Made by a program: the position numbers and the translations under genes. Positions 1-7,519 of a DNA stretch of 10,144 nt are shown here, in pieces. Location: contig JAQVSH010000050.1 in NCBI GenBank assembly GCA_028700615.1, positions 1 to 10,144 of the forward strand, in the 5' to 3' direction. Numbering within the stretch: position 1 is the first letter of the stretch; every line of letters starts with the position of its first letter. The notes beneath the pieces are model-generated. The model saw only the letters and a list, made by a program, of their open reading frames with translations. It ran no database searches and had not been told where the DNA came from. The DNA is from Bacteroidales bacterium (GTDB lineage Bacteria; Bacteroidota; Bacteroidia; Bacteroidales; UBA4181).

Positions 1-142
1 CGCCTGGACTAAACTGACTGAAAACAATCCCGACCTGCTGGTAACCGCCTGCCCGCTCTGCCAGAAAACCTTCTCCAGCCTGCAGGGAAGCAAAGTCAGG
101 GACATCTCCCAGATTATTGCCGAAGCGATTGACCTGAACTAA
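1..142 (+). CDS. C-terminal end of an (Fe-S)-binding CCG-domain protein (5' partial)
   Basis: The frame is open from base 2 to the TAA at 140-142 and gives 46 residues. They include ACPLCQKTF near the middle, a CxxC pair in a hydrophobic-strand context (DLLVTACPLC). This resembles the last cysteine pair of CCG (cysteine-rich) domains found in heterodisulfide-reductase-like, GlpC-like and LutA-like iron-sulfur oxidoreductases, where it binds a cluster close to the C-terminus. The following DISQIIAEAIDL helix ends the protein. The gene begins outside the window, so its domain order and electron partner cannot be seen. It converges on the next gene, leaving only 11 bases between the two stops. 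That this is a genuine gene end is fairly secure; the family call rests on one short motif. Confidence 0.6.
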   Translation, partial: AWTKLTENNPDLLVTACPLCQKTFSSLQGSKVRDISQIIAEAIDLN

Positions 143-153
143 GCTTTAGACCA

Positions 154-1164
154 TTAAAATCTGATCCTTACAAGAGTGGGATCAGGAAGATCTGAAATTC
201 CATACAGCAGTTGATCATTAATCGCCACTATATTATTGATATTTTTGTCTGGAATTAACTTTCTGACCGGTGTTCCCTTCCAATCGAACACCCAGATTTC
301 ATTATCTGCAGGGGTTAATTTATTTCCCGGTGTATTCGGATTATATACCACATACACATAATTCTCCGTTGAACTGATAGCAACGGCTCCAAAGACAGTA
401 TTTTCTTTACTTTTGGCAGAAATGAAGTTATTTGGTGAATAGTCATAGTCATATGGGGATAAAAGAATAGACTCAACACTCTTTGGAACTTCAGAAGAAA
501 AATCTAAAATCTCCAATACATGACCGCTGAGACATATAAGCTTCTTAGCAGGATAATTAGCTTCATACATAACTTGGTGATACATTCCCCTATTTATTGT
601 TGGTCTGTCTTTTTCTCCTTTTAGATATTCAGGATAAGATCCGAAATAGGAAACGATTTCACCACGATCATTCAATATTGCATATCTTCCTTGTTCAAAA
701 AATCCTGTTGCAAGAAATCTTTGGGAATCCAAAGGAAACATATGAACCGCCATTTCCGGAACATTGAACAGAGATTTAAATGTAGAGGTTTCGGCTTCTT
801 CATAAATGGATCCCGGAAGATACCCAAAGATTCTATTACCCATGCTTTGGATAAATAGGGCAGAGTCAGAGACAAATAAAAAAATAGGACTGATAAACTC
901 ATTCGGTCCGTTACCCCTTGAAGCAAATCTGCCTATCTCGGTTTGTGATTTGAGATCGTATCGAATGATGAGGCTGTCGCCATGAAAATCACTGATAAAT
1001 AACTGATTATTAAAAACCTTCATGCTCATTGGAAGGCCCATGAATGGAGAAGTTTTCTGAGATTCGCAGGAGATATTCTCTATTCGTGAAAAAGTAACCG
1101 GATCATGGTGGTTACAAGAAATACAAAATAAAATGATCAGGATAAAAAAGGCCGTTTCTTTCAT
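154..1164 (-). CDS. BF3164-like lipoprotein, TolB-like six-bladed propeller
   Basis: This 336-residue protein starts at the ATG at 1164, which gives a compact signal peptide: MKET, a hydrophobic run (FFILIILF), then a lipobox-like CISC with the lipidated cysteine at residue 17. An upstream in-frame ATG at 1227 would add 21 polar residues ahead of the signal peptide and is unlikely. The mature part has repeated beta-strand blocks. Its motif FASRGNGPNEF matches the G-x-GPxEF signature of the BF3164/TolB-like lipoprotein family of Bacteroidota (known from family memory, not searched). Members are surface or periplasmic lipoproteins of undefined function, often in variable loci. The gene ends in TAA at 154-156. 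It is separated from the upstream oxidoreductase gene by a strong terminator, so it is probably transcribed from its own promoter. It looks more AT-rich than the oxidoreductase and dusB genes. Confidence 0.75.
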   Translation of the reverse strand: MKETAFFILIILFCISCNHHDPVTFSRIENISCESQKTSPFMGLPMSMKVFNNQLFISDFHGDSLIIRYDLKSQTEIGRFASRGNGPNEFISPIFLFVSDSALFIQSMGNRIFGYLPGSIYEEAETSTFKSLFNVPEMAVHMFPLDSQRFLATGFFEQGRYAILNDRGEIVSYFGSYPEYLKGEKDRPTINRGMYHQVMYEANYPAKKLICLSGHVLEILDFSSEVPKSVESILLSPYDYDYSPNNFISAKSKENTVFGAVAISSTENYVYVVYNPNTPGNKLTPADNEIWVFDWKGTPVRKLIPDKNINNIVAINDQLLYGISDLPDPTLVRIRF

Positions 1165-1289
1165 TTCAGTCGTTGTATTTTTATGTGTACGATGTTGCCT
1201 CTCCATGAATCTGTTTTTCCAACACATTCATCCCTTCCGTTTCTTTCAACTAAATTAATTAATAAATCAACACACAGATTAAAGAAATG

Positions 1290-1325
1290 AAAAAAGCCCC
1301 AAAATTTTCTTTTGAGGCTTTTTTT
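1290..1325 (-). terminator. Rho-independent terminator of the Gfo/Idh/MocA oxidoreductase gene
   Basis: Bases 1290-1304 (AAAAAAGCCCCAAAA) pair with 1310-1324 (TTTTGAGGCTTTTTT) around a five-base loop (1305-1309). Read on the minus strand, all 15 positions pair, with one G-U wobble, and the stem runs into a T tract. It starts 20 bases after the stop codon of the minus-strand gene at 1345-2673. On the plus strand the same site has one C-A mismatch, so the minus direction fits better. It isolates the downstream lipoprotein gene from this transcript. Confidence 0.88.
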
Positions 1326-1344
1326 GTAGTTGTAGCAGAGTGGA

Positions 1345-2673
1345 TTAACCGAGAGTATATCCTGCTCTGTATTGATATTGCATCCGGCTTTCGGCCTCGG
1401 CATCGTCAACAAAAGTCTGGGTAGCGGGATTCCATTTTACAGGACGGCCCAGGTCATAGGCAATATTTCCCAGGTTACAAACAGTGGCTGAACTGTGTCC
1501 GATTTCAACAGTGACATTGGGATCCACACGGGTCTTTATCGCTTCAATAAACCGGGCCTGATGAGGAACCTTGGTTTCATAAGGCATTTCTGCTTCTCCT
1601 TCGGCGGCTGCAACAGGCGCAGGTTTCCAGCTTTCATCGGAAGCATTAAAACCACCTCTGGTCACTTCAATCCAACCGTTTTCTCCAATGAATTTGCAAC
1701 CCTTGGTCATTTTTTCATCATAGGGTTCTTCCACCATAATAGTACCGTTCTCATAAACATAGGTCAGGTATTTGTTGTCCTGATAACCGCCGGGAATGAT
1801 TTCAACGGGACCGCTTCCGTCCATATTGAGGGCCCATTGACCGATGTCAAACATATGAGCGCCCCAGTCGGTGGTAAATCCGCCGCCCATTTCTTTATAC
1901 CAACGCCATGCACCCCACAGTTTTTCATTTTGTTCGGGATCCAGAGAAATAGGGGGATTCAATTCATGGTTGAAATGATAATCCACGGGAAGAGGACCCA
2001 GCCACATCGGCCAGTTCAGACCGGCAGGAATAGGTTCTTCGGGAAGGTTGTAAGGTGTGGGGGGAGCTCCTACATAAGCGTGAATTTTGGAAATTTTTCC
2101 CAAGGTTCCGCCCTGAACCAGTTTCACGGCATGCTGGAAAATCTCATCAGAACGCTGCTGGCTTCCTACCTGCAACATCCGGCCGTTTTCACGAACGGCT
2201 TTCACCAATGCTTGTCCTTCTTTGATAGTAAAAGTCAATGGTTTTTCCAGATATACATCTTTGCCGGCTTTACAGGCATCAATGGCAATCATGGCATGCC
2301 AGTGATCCGGAGTAGCAATTACCACGGCATCAATGTCTTTACGTGCCAGCAATTCTTTGTAATCTTCACAGGTCTCGGCAGTAAATTTTTGTTCAGCAGC
2401 GGCATAAAAATCATTTACCCGTTTTTCAAAACGCAGACGTTTGACTTCATAGACATCACAACCGGCAACCACCTGTACATCTGGAAGTCCGATAAATCCT
2501 TTTAACAGAGACATAGCCTGTTGTCCCAAACCGATAAAGCCGAGGCGAATCTTGTCACTGGGAGCGGGAGCGCAACTCTGCAGACCCGGCAAAATAGTTA
2601 GTCCGGCAGCTCCGAGCATGGAAACCTTCAGGAACCCACGTCTCGAAAACCCATTTCGATAGTTTTGTTTCAT
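1345..2673 (-). CDS. Tat-exported Gfo/Idh/MocA family oxidoreductase (probable lipoprotein)
   Basis: This 442-residue protein begins with a twin-arginine signal (SRRGFLKVSML, residues 10-20), followed by a hydrophobic stretch and a lipobox-like LQSC with Cys34. Export in the folded state with its cofactor, followed by lipid anchoring, is therefore inferred. A Rossmann fold follows: GFIGLGQQ (residues 45-52) is the dinucleotide-binding loop. ATPDHWH (120-126) and the EKP motif (143-145), whose lysine is catalytic in this family, are present. The C-terminal substrate domain carries TTDWGAHMFDIGQW (267-280), with His273 and Asp276 in the usual positions. Close relatives are abundant in Bacteroidota and Planctomycetota near sugar-degradation genes; a few related exported members are GH109 glycosidases. 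The substrate cannot be assigned from sequence. The ATG at 2673 is the only sensible start. A terminator follows the gene, so it looks monocistronic. Confidence 0.9.
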   Translation of the reverse strand: MKQNYRNGFSRRGFLKVSMLGAAGLTILPGLQSCAPAPSDKIRLGFIGLGQQAMSLLKGFIGLPDVQVVAGCDVYEVKRLRFEKRVNDFYAAAEQKFTAETCEDYKELLARKDIDAVVIATPDHWHAMIAIDACKAGKDVYLEKPLTFTIKEGQALVKAVRENGRMLQVGSQQRSDEIFQHAVKLVQGGTLGKISKIHAYVGAPPTPYNLPEEPIPAGLNWPMWLGPLPVDYHFNHELNPPISLDPEQNEKLWGAWRWYKEMGGGFTTDWGAHMFDIGQWALNMDGSGPVEIIPGGYQDNKYLTYVYENGTIMVEEPYDEKMTKGCKFIGENGWIEVTRGGFNASDESWKPAPVAAAEGEAEMPYETKVPHQARFIEAIKTRVDPNVTVEIGHSSATVCNLGNIAYDLGRPVKWNPATQTFVDDAEAESRMQYQYRAGYTLG

Positions 2674-2710
2674 AGTATTCTGTTATTTTTTGTTAAAAAT
2701 TCTTATAACA

Positions 2711-2718
2711 CAAAAATA
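2711..2718 (-). promoter_or_regulatory. Candidate Bacteroidota -7 box for the oxidoreductase gene
   Basis: Read on the minus strand this is TATTTTTG, a full match to the Bacteroidota primary sigma -7 consensus TAnnTTTG, with 37 bases between it and the ATG at 2673. TTG triplets occur upstream, but none sits at the ideal -33 spacing, and the region is AT-rich, so chance matches are likely. Confidence 0.4.
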
Positions 2719-2807
2719 TACAAAACAATTTCAATATTTGTCACCTGCCGGCCACTTTTCTGCATTTCGGCAAACGGAAAAAAGAATGAAAATTGGGGAA
2801 AAATCAA

Positions 2808-3653
2808 TTAGACTTCACAATCCGGAGTTTCTCCGACTTTTTTTCTCACGTTGCGGATTTCTATCTTAGGATGGGCACTCACCACAGAATAAGGAGGAAC
2901 ACTTTCCGTAAGCCAGACATTCCCTCCGATAATCGTATCGTGTCCTATCACGGTATCTCCACCCAGAATGGTACTTCCGGCATAGATAATGACACCCTCT
3001 TCAATCGTAGGATGGCGCTTTGTTCCCGTAAGATCCTTCTTGACATATCGGGCTCCCAGCGTAACCCCCTGATAAATCTTTACATGATTTCCAATAACGG
3101 TCGTTTCGCCAATAACAACACCTGTTCCGTGGTCAATGTAAAATCCTTCACCAATGGTTGCCCCGGGATGAATATCTATTCCTGTGGAAGCATGGGCATA
3201 TTCGGAAATCACTCTGGGAAGCACCGGAATCTTAAGCGTATAAAGAACATGGGCAAGCCGGTAAATGGCAATGGCATAAAATCCCGGATAACAAAGCAAG
3301 ATTTCTTCGATGCTCTGAGCCGCGGGATCATGTTGGCGAAAACGATCGGCATCCCGTAATAAACGGGTATGTATCAGGGGTATCTCCCTGAAAAAATTGC
3401 AAGCGGCACTTTCAGGAGTTCCAGGGAAACGGCCTTCCATAGGTTTGAGCAGATAGCGCAGATTTAGCTGCAATTTTTCCCACTCCTTCTCCATATCCTG
3501 TAACTGGCAGGTACATTCCATGCGCACCGGAAAAAACAAATTGATCATCTCGTCAATAAATTGACGGGTAAGAGATACCGGCGGCACATCAACACAATAC
3601 GTCTGAGTGGCGCGGAATAACCTTTGGGGAAACATTTTCACAGGATCAGTCAT
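2808..3653 (-). CDS. cysE: Serine O-acetyltransferase
   Basis: The enzyme transfers acetyl from acetyl-CoA to L-serine, giving O-acetylserine, the substrate of cysteine synthase; it is the first committed step of cysteine synthesis, in the cytoplasm. The 281-residue product has a helical N-terminal domain with DPAAQSIEEIL (Asp109, matching a serine-binding Asp of E. coli CysE). A left-handed beta-helix of hexapeptide repeats follows from about residue 158. Catalytic residues are visible: Asp160 in DIHPGA, and Asp174-His175 in the DHGTGVVIGET segment. The long N-terminus resembles the EpsC-type subfamily. I chose the ATG at 3653 because the only longer start is a GTG at 3707, which would overlap the probable promoter. 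No cysK lies nearby. The gene is divergent from dusB across 118 bases. The conserved C-terminal GxPA-like turn is replaced by SAHPKIEI. Confidence 0.93.
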   Translation of the reverse strand: MTDPVKMFPQRLFRATQTYCVDVPPVSLTRQFIDEMINLFFPVRMECTCQLQDMEKEWEKLQLNLRYLLKPMEGRFPGTPESAACNFFREIPLIHTRLLRDADRFRQHDPAAQSIEEILLCYPGFYAIAIYRLAHVLYTLKIPVLPRVISEYAHASTGIDIHPGATIGEGFYIDHGTGVVIGETTVIGNHVKIYQGVTLGARYVKKDLTGTKRHPTIEEGVIIYAGSTILGGDTVIGHDTIIGGNVWLTESVPPYSVVSAHPKIEIRNVRKKVGETPDCEV

Positions 3654-3677
3654 CTCCGAAATGCGTTTATATAAAAG

Positions 3678-3685
3678 CGAAAGTA
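3678..3685 (-). promoter_or_regulatory. cysE: Weak candidate -7 box for cysE
   Basis: The minus strand reads TACTTTCG, one base from the Bacteroidota -7 consensus TAnnTTTG, with 24 bases between it and the ATG at 3653. It lies in the cysE-dusB divergent gap. No convincing -33 element was found. Confidence 0.25.
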
Positions 3686-3726
3686 CAAAAAAGCATGTGG
3701 ATTCCACACCGGCCGCCTTAAATTGT

Positions 3727-3734
3727 TAATTTTG
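3727..3734 (+). promoter_or_regulatory. dusB: Candidate Bacteroidota -7 box for the dusB operon
   Basis: TAATTTTG is an exact match to TAnnTTTG, with 37 bases between it and the GTG start at 3772. No TTTG-type -33 element is evident at the expected distance, so support comes from the -7 match and its placement only. Confidence 0.4.
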
Positions 3735-3771
3735 CCACAGAATATCTCAACCATTACTCATTCTTATATCG

Positions 3772-4797
3772 GTGAAGATCGGAAATCTTGAATTAGAAGA
3801 TAAAGCGCTGTTACTGGCGCCCATGGAGGACGTTACAGATATTTCTTTCCGGTATGTCTGCAAACGTTTCGGAGCCGATCTGATGTACACGGAATTTGTA
3901 CCCAGTGACGGGCTGGTCAGAGATGCCAGAAAGGCCATTCAAAAACTTGAAATTCTGGAAGAAGAAAGACCTGTCGGGATTCAACTCTACGGACACCTGA
4001 CCGAAGCGATGGTGGAAGCCGCCCTGATCGTACAGGAAGCCAAACCCGATCTGATCGATCTGAATTTTGGATGTCCCGTCAGGAAAATTGCTACCCGCGG
4101 CGCCGGTGCCGGAATGCTGTGCAATATCCCTCTCATGGTGGAAATGACCCGCGCCATTGTCAATGCCGTAAAAGTGCCGGTCACGGTAAAAACGCGCCTA
4201 GGATGGGATGACCAGTCTAAAACGATTGTAGATATTGCCGAAAGGCTGCAAGATGTCGGGATCAGCGCAATCACTATTCATGGCCGGACCCGGGCACAGA
4301 TGTATCAGGGAGAAGCCGACTGGACCCTGATCGGAGCCGTAAAAAATAATCCCCGGATGCATATTCCGGTCATTGGCAACGGAGATGTTTCAACCCCTGA
4401 ATTTGCTGCAGAAATGTTTAACCGGCATGGAGTGGATGGCATCATGATCGGCAGAGCCACCTATGGAAGGCCTTGGATTTTCAGGGAAATCAAGACCTAC
4501 CTCCAAACCGGAGAAAAAATGAAACCTCTGACCCTGGAAGAAAAAGTAGGATTAGCCAAAGATCATCTCAGAAAATCCATAGAATGCAAAGGTCTTCCTG
4601 TCGGAATCCTCGAAATGCGCCGCCATCTCTCCCATTATTTTAAAAGCCTTCCGCATTTCAAAGAAACCCGGATGAAATTAGTGACCCTCAACGACCCTGA
4701 AGAATTATTCCGGACACTGGAAGGAATCTGCGAACAATATCAGGACTTCATCCCTCAGGAAGAACCGGTTGAATCGCCTTTAAATAAACGGACATGA
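3772..4797 (+). CDS. dusB: tRNA-dihydrouridine synthase
   Basis: This FMN enzyme reduces uridines in the D-loop of tRNA to dihydrouridine, using NADPH. The 341-residue protein has the family landmarks in order: LLLAPMEDVTDISFR (residues 13-27, FMN-binding TIM-barrel start), DLNFGCPVRKI (96-106) with catalytic Cys101, HGRTRAQMYQG (170-180), and GNGDVSTPE with the IMIGRATYGRPW phosphate-binding region (202-235). A helical tRNA-binding domain of about 100 residues follows. The start is a GTG at 3772. The N-terminus MKIGNLELEDKALLLAPME is where the family normally begins, and no in-frame ATG lies just upstream, so GTG is well supported. The stop overlaps the next gene start by four bases (ATGA, 4794-4797), implying translational coupling. 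The subtype DusB rather than DusA or DusC is inferred from overall likeness and from being the usual Bacteroidota copy. Confidence 0.94.
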   Translation: MKIGNLELEDKALLLAPMEDVTDISFRYVCKRFGADLMYTEFVPSDGLVRDARKAIQKLEILEEERPVGIQLYGHLTEAMVEAALIVQEAKPDLIDLNFGCPVRKIATRGAGAGMLCNIPLMVEMTRAIVNAVKVPVTVKTRLGWDDQSKTIVDIAERLQDVGISAITIHGRTRAQMYQGEADWTLIGAVKNNPRMHIPVIGNGDVSTPEFAAEMFNRHGVDGIMIGRATYGRPWIFREIKTYLQTGEKMKPLTLEEKVGLAKDHLRKSIECKGLPVGILEMRRHLSHYFKSLPHFKETRMKLVTLNDPEELFRTLEGICEQYQDFIPQEEPVESPLNKRT

Positions 4798-5603
4798 TAC
4801 ACTCTTTCTTCTTCCGGGGAGCACCCCTCAGATACCTGGACCTTGGGAAAGGCCCAAAAACCATAGTTCTTTTGCACGGATACCTTGAAAACCTGGAAAT
4901 CTGGAACGGCTTTTCCACCGGCCTGGCGAAGGAATTCAGAGTGATCTGTCCCGATACCCCGGGACACGGAGAGTCGGGCATTCTGGACAAGGTGCATCAT
5001 CCTGACCTCCTGGCTGAAGCCATTCACGCCATTCTCGAACATGCCGGAGTCAATGAGTGTGTGATGGCAGGGCATTCCATGGGAGGTTACACCCTCTTCT
5101 CATTTCTGGAAAAATATCCTTCCCTGCTCAAAGGCATCTGCCTTCTTCACTCCACTCCCTTTGCAGACAACGAAGAAAAACGAAAAAACCGGGACAGAGA
5201 GATCGCCCTGGTCAGAGAAGGCAAACAAGAAATGCTATACACCCTTAACGTCCCTAACGGATTTGCTCCGGAAAACCGAAGCCTCCTTCCCGACAAAGTA
5301 GCGTTTGCAATAGAAGTCGCCCGAAAAACCAATCCGGAAGGCATTATCTCCATCCTGGAAGGAATGAAAGTCCGTCCCGATCGCCAGGAACTCCTCCGCC
5401 ATTGCGGAAAACCGGTACTATTCACCCTCGGCAGAAAAGACCCCTATATTTCACCTGAAATCATTGCTCCCATTGCCGCCTCAACCCCCCTGTCAGAAAC
5501 CGTCTGGCTCGAACACTCAGGACATAACGGCTTTCTGGAAGAACAGGAAAAAGTCACAGCTGTCGTCTCCGAATTTATTCAGAGATGTTTTTCTGCACTC
5601 TGA
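4794..5603 (+). CDS. Alpha/beta-fold hydrolase
   Basis: This 269-residue cytoplasmic protein has no signal peptide and a classic alpha/beta-hydrolase layout. LLHGYLEN (residues 26-33) is the oxyanion-hole strand. DTPGHGES (54-61) is the conserved D-x-x-GHG-S loop. GHSMGG (93-98) is the nucleophile elbow with Ser95. The acid is probably Asp216 in LGRKDPYI, and the base is His244 in HSGHNGF. A lid of about 60 residues lies between residues 120 and 185. The length is normal for esterase-, lipase- or BioH/MhpC-like members. The substrate cannot be told. Its start overlaps the dusB stop (ATGA), so it is read from the same mRNA; the pairing need not mean a shared function. No convincing terminator follows. 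Confidence 0.9.
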   Translation: MIHSFFFRGAPLRYLDLGKGPKTIVLLHGYLENLEIWNGFSTGLAKEFRVICPDTPGHGESGILDKVHHPDLLAEAIHAILEHAGVNECVMAGHSMGGYTLFSFLEKYPSLLKGICLLHSTPFADNEEKRKNRDREIALVREGKQEMLYTLNVPNGFAPENRSLLPDKVAFAIEVARKTNPEGIISILEGMKVRPDRQELLRHCGKPVLFTLGRKDPYISPEIIAPIAASTPLSETVWLEHSGHNGFLEEQEKVTAVVSEFIQRCFSAL

Positions 5604-5790
5604 AAACCGGGCCTGGCGGCTCATCCGCGAAAAATCATGTATTCTATACTACCGCTCTGCATTCCGTGTGGTTGAAAAAGATCATATATATCGTAATTAA
5701 TTTAAAATTTTACAGATTATTACAGGTATAAATGAATTAATTGCTATTAAAACATTTAACTGCATGTATGACAATATTTTATAAAAAATC

Positions 5791-7374
5791 TTAATAGCTA
5801 GGTTTTTTACGGTATCTTCTAAATAACCAAATCATCACTACACATAAGCCGATTCCGACTAAAGTGATTCCGCCGAGTGCTATTTTTAGAATGATAGGAA
5901 AGCCCCATTTGACGCTAAAATCCATTGGAATATAAGTATTCTTTGATGTATCCGGGACACCGGTGTTGTAAAAACCCGATAAGATAAGCCTGGTATTTTC
6001 CATATTGGTATATTCGACATCCCCTACATGGCCGTATTCGGAAAAAATAATTTGTTTCCCGTTTTTCAGGTAGGGCATTAATTCTGTTGTAGCAAATTCA
6101 GCAGGTGTTGAAAAATCTATACTCCCACTCAATAGTAATGTTTCCACTTCCGATAGCTGTGGGTTTCTGAATTCTTCTGATATCTGTTTAATCGGCCAAA
6201 GGCCGGAACTTAATGATCCCCACAACAGCTTACTCATCGGCGAACCCAAAGGCCTATCGGAAGAATCCATTTCACCAAAATAATTTCTTGTGGGATCAAA
6301 GTCTGCACTAACAGCTTTAGAAGCAAGATCACCCCAAGTCATCATTGAGGGTACGATATAATCATAGGCAAGGGACATCATGGCAAGTCCAGCCGGATCA
6401 CCCTGTTCTGCGGCAAGATAAGCATCAAAGACTTGTGCCGCCGTATTGCGATGAAAGAGAAGACAAAAAGTAACCACCTTTACTTTGCCGGGATCAATCG
6501 ATAAAAAAAGCCATTTACGCGGCATTGCGTTTAGAATTTTCTCCATGGTTGCATAAAGATCAGGGCTCTTTTTAGACATAATAGAATCTCTTAACCAAAG
6601 ATTTGCATAGTACTTTAATTGATTATCAATCATTTGTGAATCCCAAACAAATCGTCCCGGAGGATTAACACTGATCATTGCTGTCCGGAAAATATGATTA
6701 GGATGTTTGAGCCCGTATAAATAGGCAACACGTGTACCATAGCTTTCACTTACAAGGTTAATGCGTTCATAATTCAAAGCTTTACGAACAGATTCATTGT
6801 CTTCGATACACTCAAGCATAGTATAACCATCTATGTCAACACCTTGATCCTTTATGCGTTCCGAATCCAACCTCCAGGCACGTCCAATTGCTTCTATTGA
6901 TTCCTCACTCATTAGATCATTCCCTTCTCCCTTTAATGCCTTGCCTACTTCCGGGCAGTCCAGTATGGTGGAACCATCTACACCTCTATAGCCAACAACC
7001 ACAAAATCGCGTTCTGAAAGAAACATACTGGCAAAACCCGAGTTCCAGGTCATGTTGCTTTGGCCAGGCCCTCCGGCAAACCCAAAAATTGGTTCAGCAG
7101 GATTTTTCGATTTAGATTGAATGCGAAGAAAAGGGATGTTAATCAGACGGGAAGTAGACTTGCTTCTATTCTCCCGCACCGTGATAGTGCCGAAATCAGC
7201 TTTATATGTGTCGTCACCTATTTTATAAGGTTTAGTTTCTATAATAAAACTATCCGCCGTAGCATTCGTTGGTGCTGCCGGGTAATTATCTTTTTTGTGG
7301 TTACAACCGACAACCAAAACAAAAAAAGTGATAAACAGAATGAATTGAATTATTTGTTTCAATATATTGCTCAT
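5791..7374 (-). CDS. Membrane-anchored S33-like alpha/beta hydrolase (GGPG type)
   Basis: Starting at the ATG at 7374 gives 527 residues. A lipoprotein-type signal (hydrophobic FILFITFFVLVVGC, lipidated Cys24) is followed by an alpha/beta-hydrolase domain. FGFAGGPGQSN carries the GGPG oxyanion motif of the proline iminopeptidase/tripeptidyl aminopeptidase (S33) group. VGYRGVDGS replaces the usual DQRGxGxS. LVSESYGTRV is the nucleophile elbow with Ser211, in a SxSxG rather than GxSxG setting. SGSIDFSTP supplies probable Asp420, and SEYGHVGD supplies His449. A membrane helix lies at about residues 493-517, followed by the basic tail RRYRKK, so the catalytic domain should face the periplasm. Peptidase or esterase activity is inferred. 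The frame continues upstream to an ATG at 7488, adding a DUF1003-like coil (see the separate entry). It sits downstream of the beta-lactamase-fold gene in the same direction. Confidence 0.78.
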   Translation of the reverse strand: MSNILKQIIQFILFITFFVLVVGCNHKKDNYPAAPTNATADSFIIETKPYKIGDDTYKADFGTITVRENRSKSTSRLINIPFLRIQSKSKNPAEPIFGFAGGPGQSNMTWNSGFASMFLSERDFVVVGYRGVDGSTILDCPEVGKALKGEGNDLMSEESIEAIGRAWRLDSERIKDQGVDIDGYTMLECIEDNESVRKALNYERINLVSESYGTRVAYLYGLKHPNHIFRTAMISVNPPGRFVWDSQMIDNQLKYYANLWLRDSIMSKKSPDLYATMEKILNAMPRKWLFLSIDPGKVKVVTFCLLFHRNTAAQVFDAYLAAEQGDPAGLAMMSLAYDYIVPSMMTWGDLASKAVSADFDPTRNYFGEMDSSDRPLGSPMSKLLWGSLSSGLWPIKQISEEFRNPQLSEVETLLLSGSIDFSTPAEFATTELMPYLKNGKQIIFSEYGHVGDVEYTNMENTRLILSGFYNTGVPDTSKNTYIPMDFSVKWGFPIILKIALGGITLVGIGLCVVMIWLFRRYRKKPSY

Positions 7375-7518
7375 CATCTCTATCTGAGTTTGTTGCAACT
7401 CTAAAAGTTCTTGTTGCTGATCCATGATGAAATGGTCTATTTTTTCATGTAAAGTCCTTATCTCTAATTCCGATTTGAGGTTAATCATATAATCTTTTTT
7501 AGACCTTTCCCGGGCTTT
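7375..7518 (-). pseudogene. Remnant of the C-terminal tail of a DUF1003 protein, in frame with the next gene
   Basis: The minus-strand frame reads EKARERSKKDYMINLKSE, then LEIRTLHEKIDHFIMDQQQ, then ELLELQQTQIEM, and continues into MSNILKQI of the hydrolase signal peptide. From family memory, DUF1003 (PF06210) proteins end after their membrane helices with a charged helix of the form DYxxNLKxELEIxxLHEKIDHLxxxQxxxLLExQxxQ, and the agreement is close across some 40 residues. The membrane helices and the rest of the gene are missing. Upstream, the likeness stops right at the beta-lactamase stop codon (7520-7522). An ATG at 7488 lies inside the remnant, so it may instead be translated as an N-terminal extension of the hydrolase. 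A homology search would settle the identity. Confidence 0.65.
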
Positions 7519-7519
7519 T

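Noticed and set aside
1495..2505. Long open frame of 336 codons on the plus strand, antisense to the exported oxidoreductase
   Set aside because: It lies wholly inside a well-recognised gene, its product matches no family and is rich in Phe, His and Asn as expected of an antisense shadow.
2793..3359. Plus-strand open frame of 188 codons antisense to cysE
   Set aside because: It covers the conserved hexapeptide-repeat region of cysE on the other strand; no protein features of its own.
5604..5790. Possible terminator hairpin at 5616-5628 (GCGG-CTCAT-CCGC) after the plus-strand hydrolase
   Set aside because: The stem is only four pairs and is followed by an A-rich, not T-rich, stretch. The rest of this convergent gap shows no gene or strong repeat.
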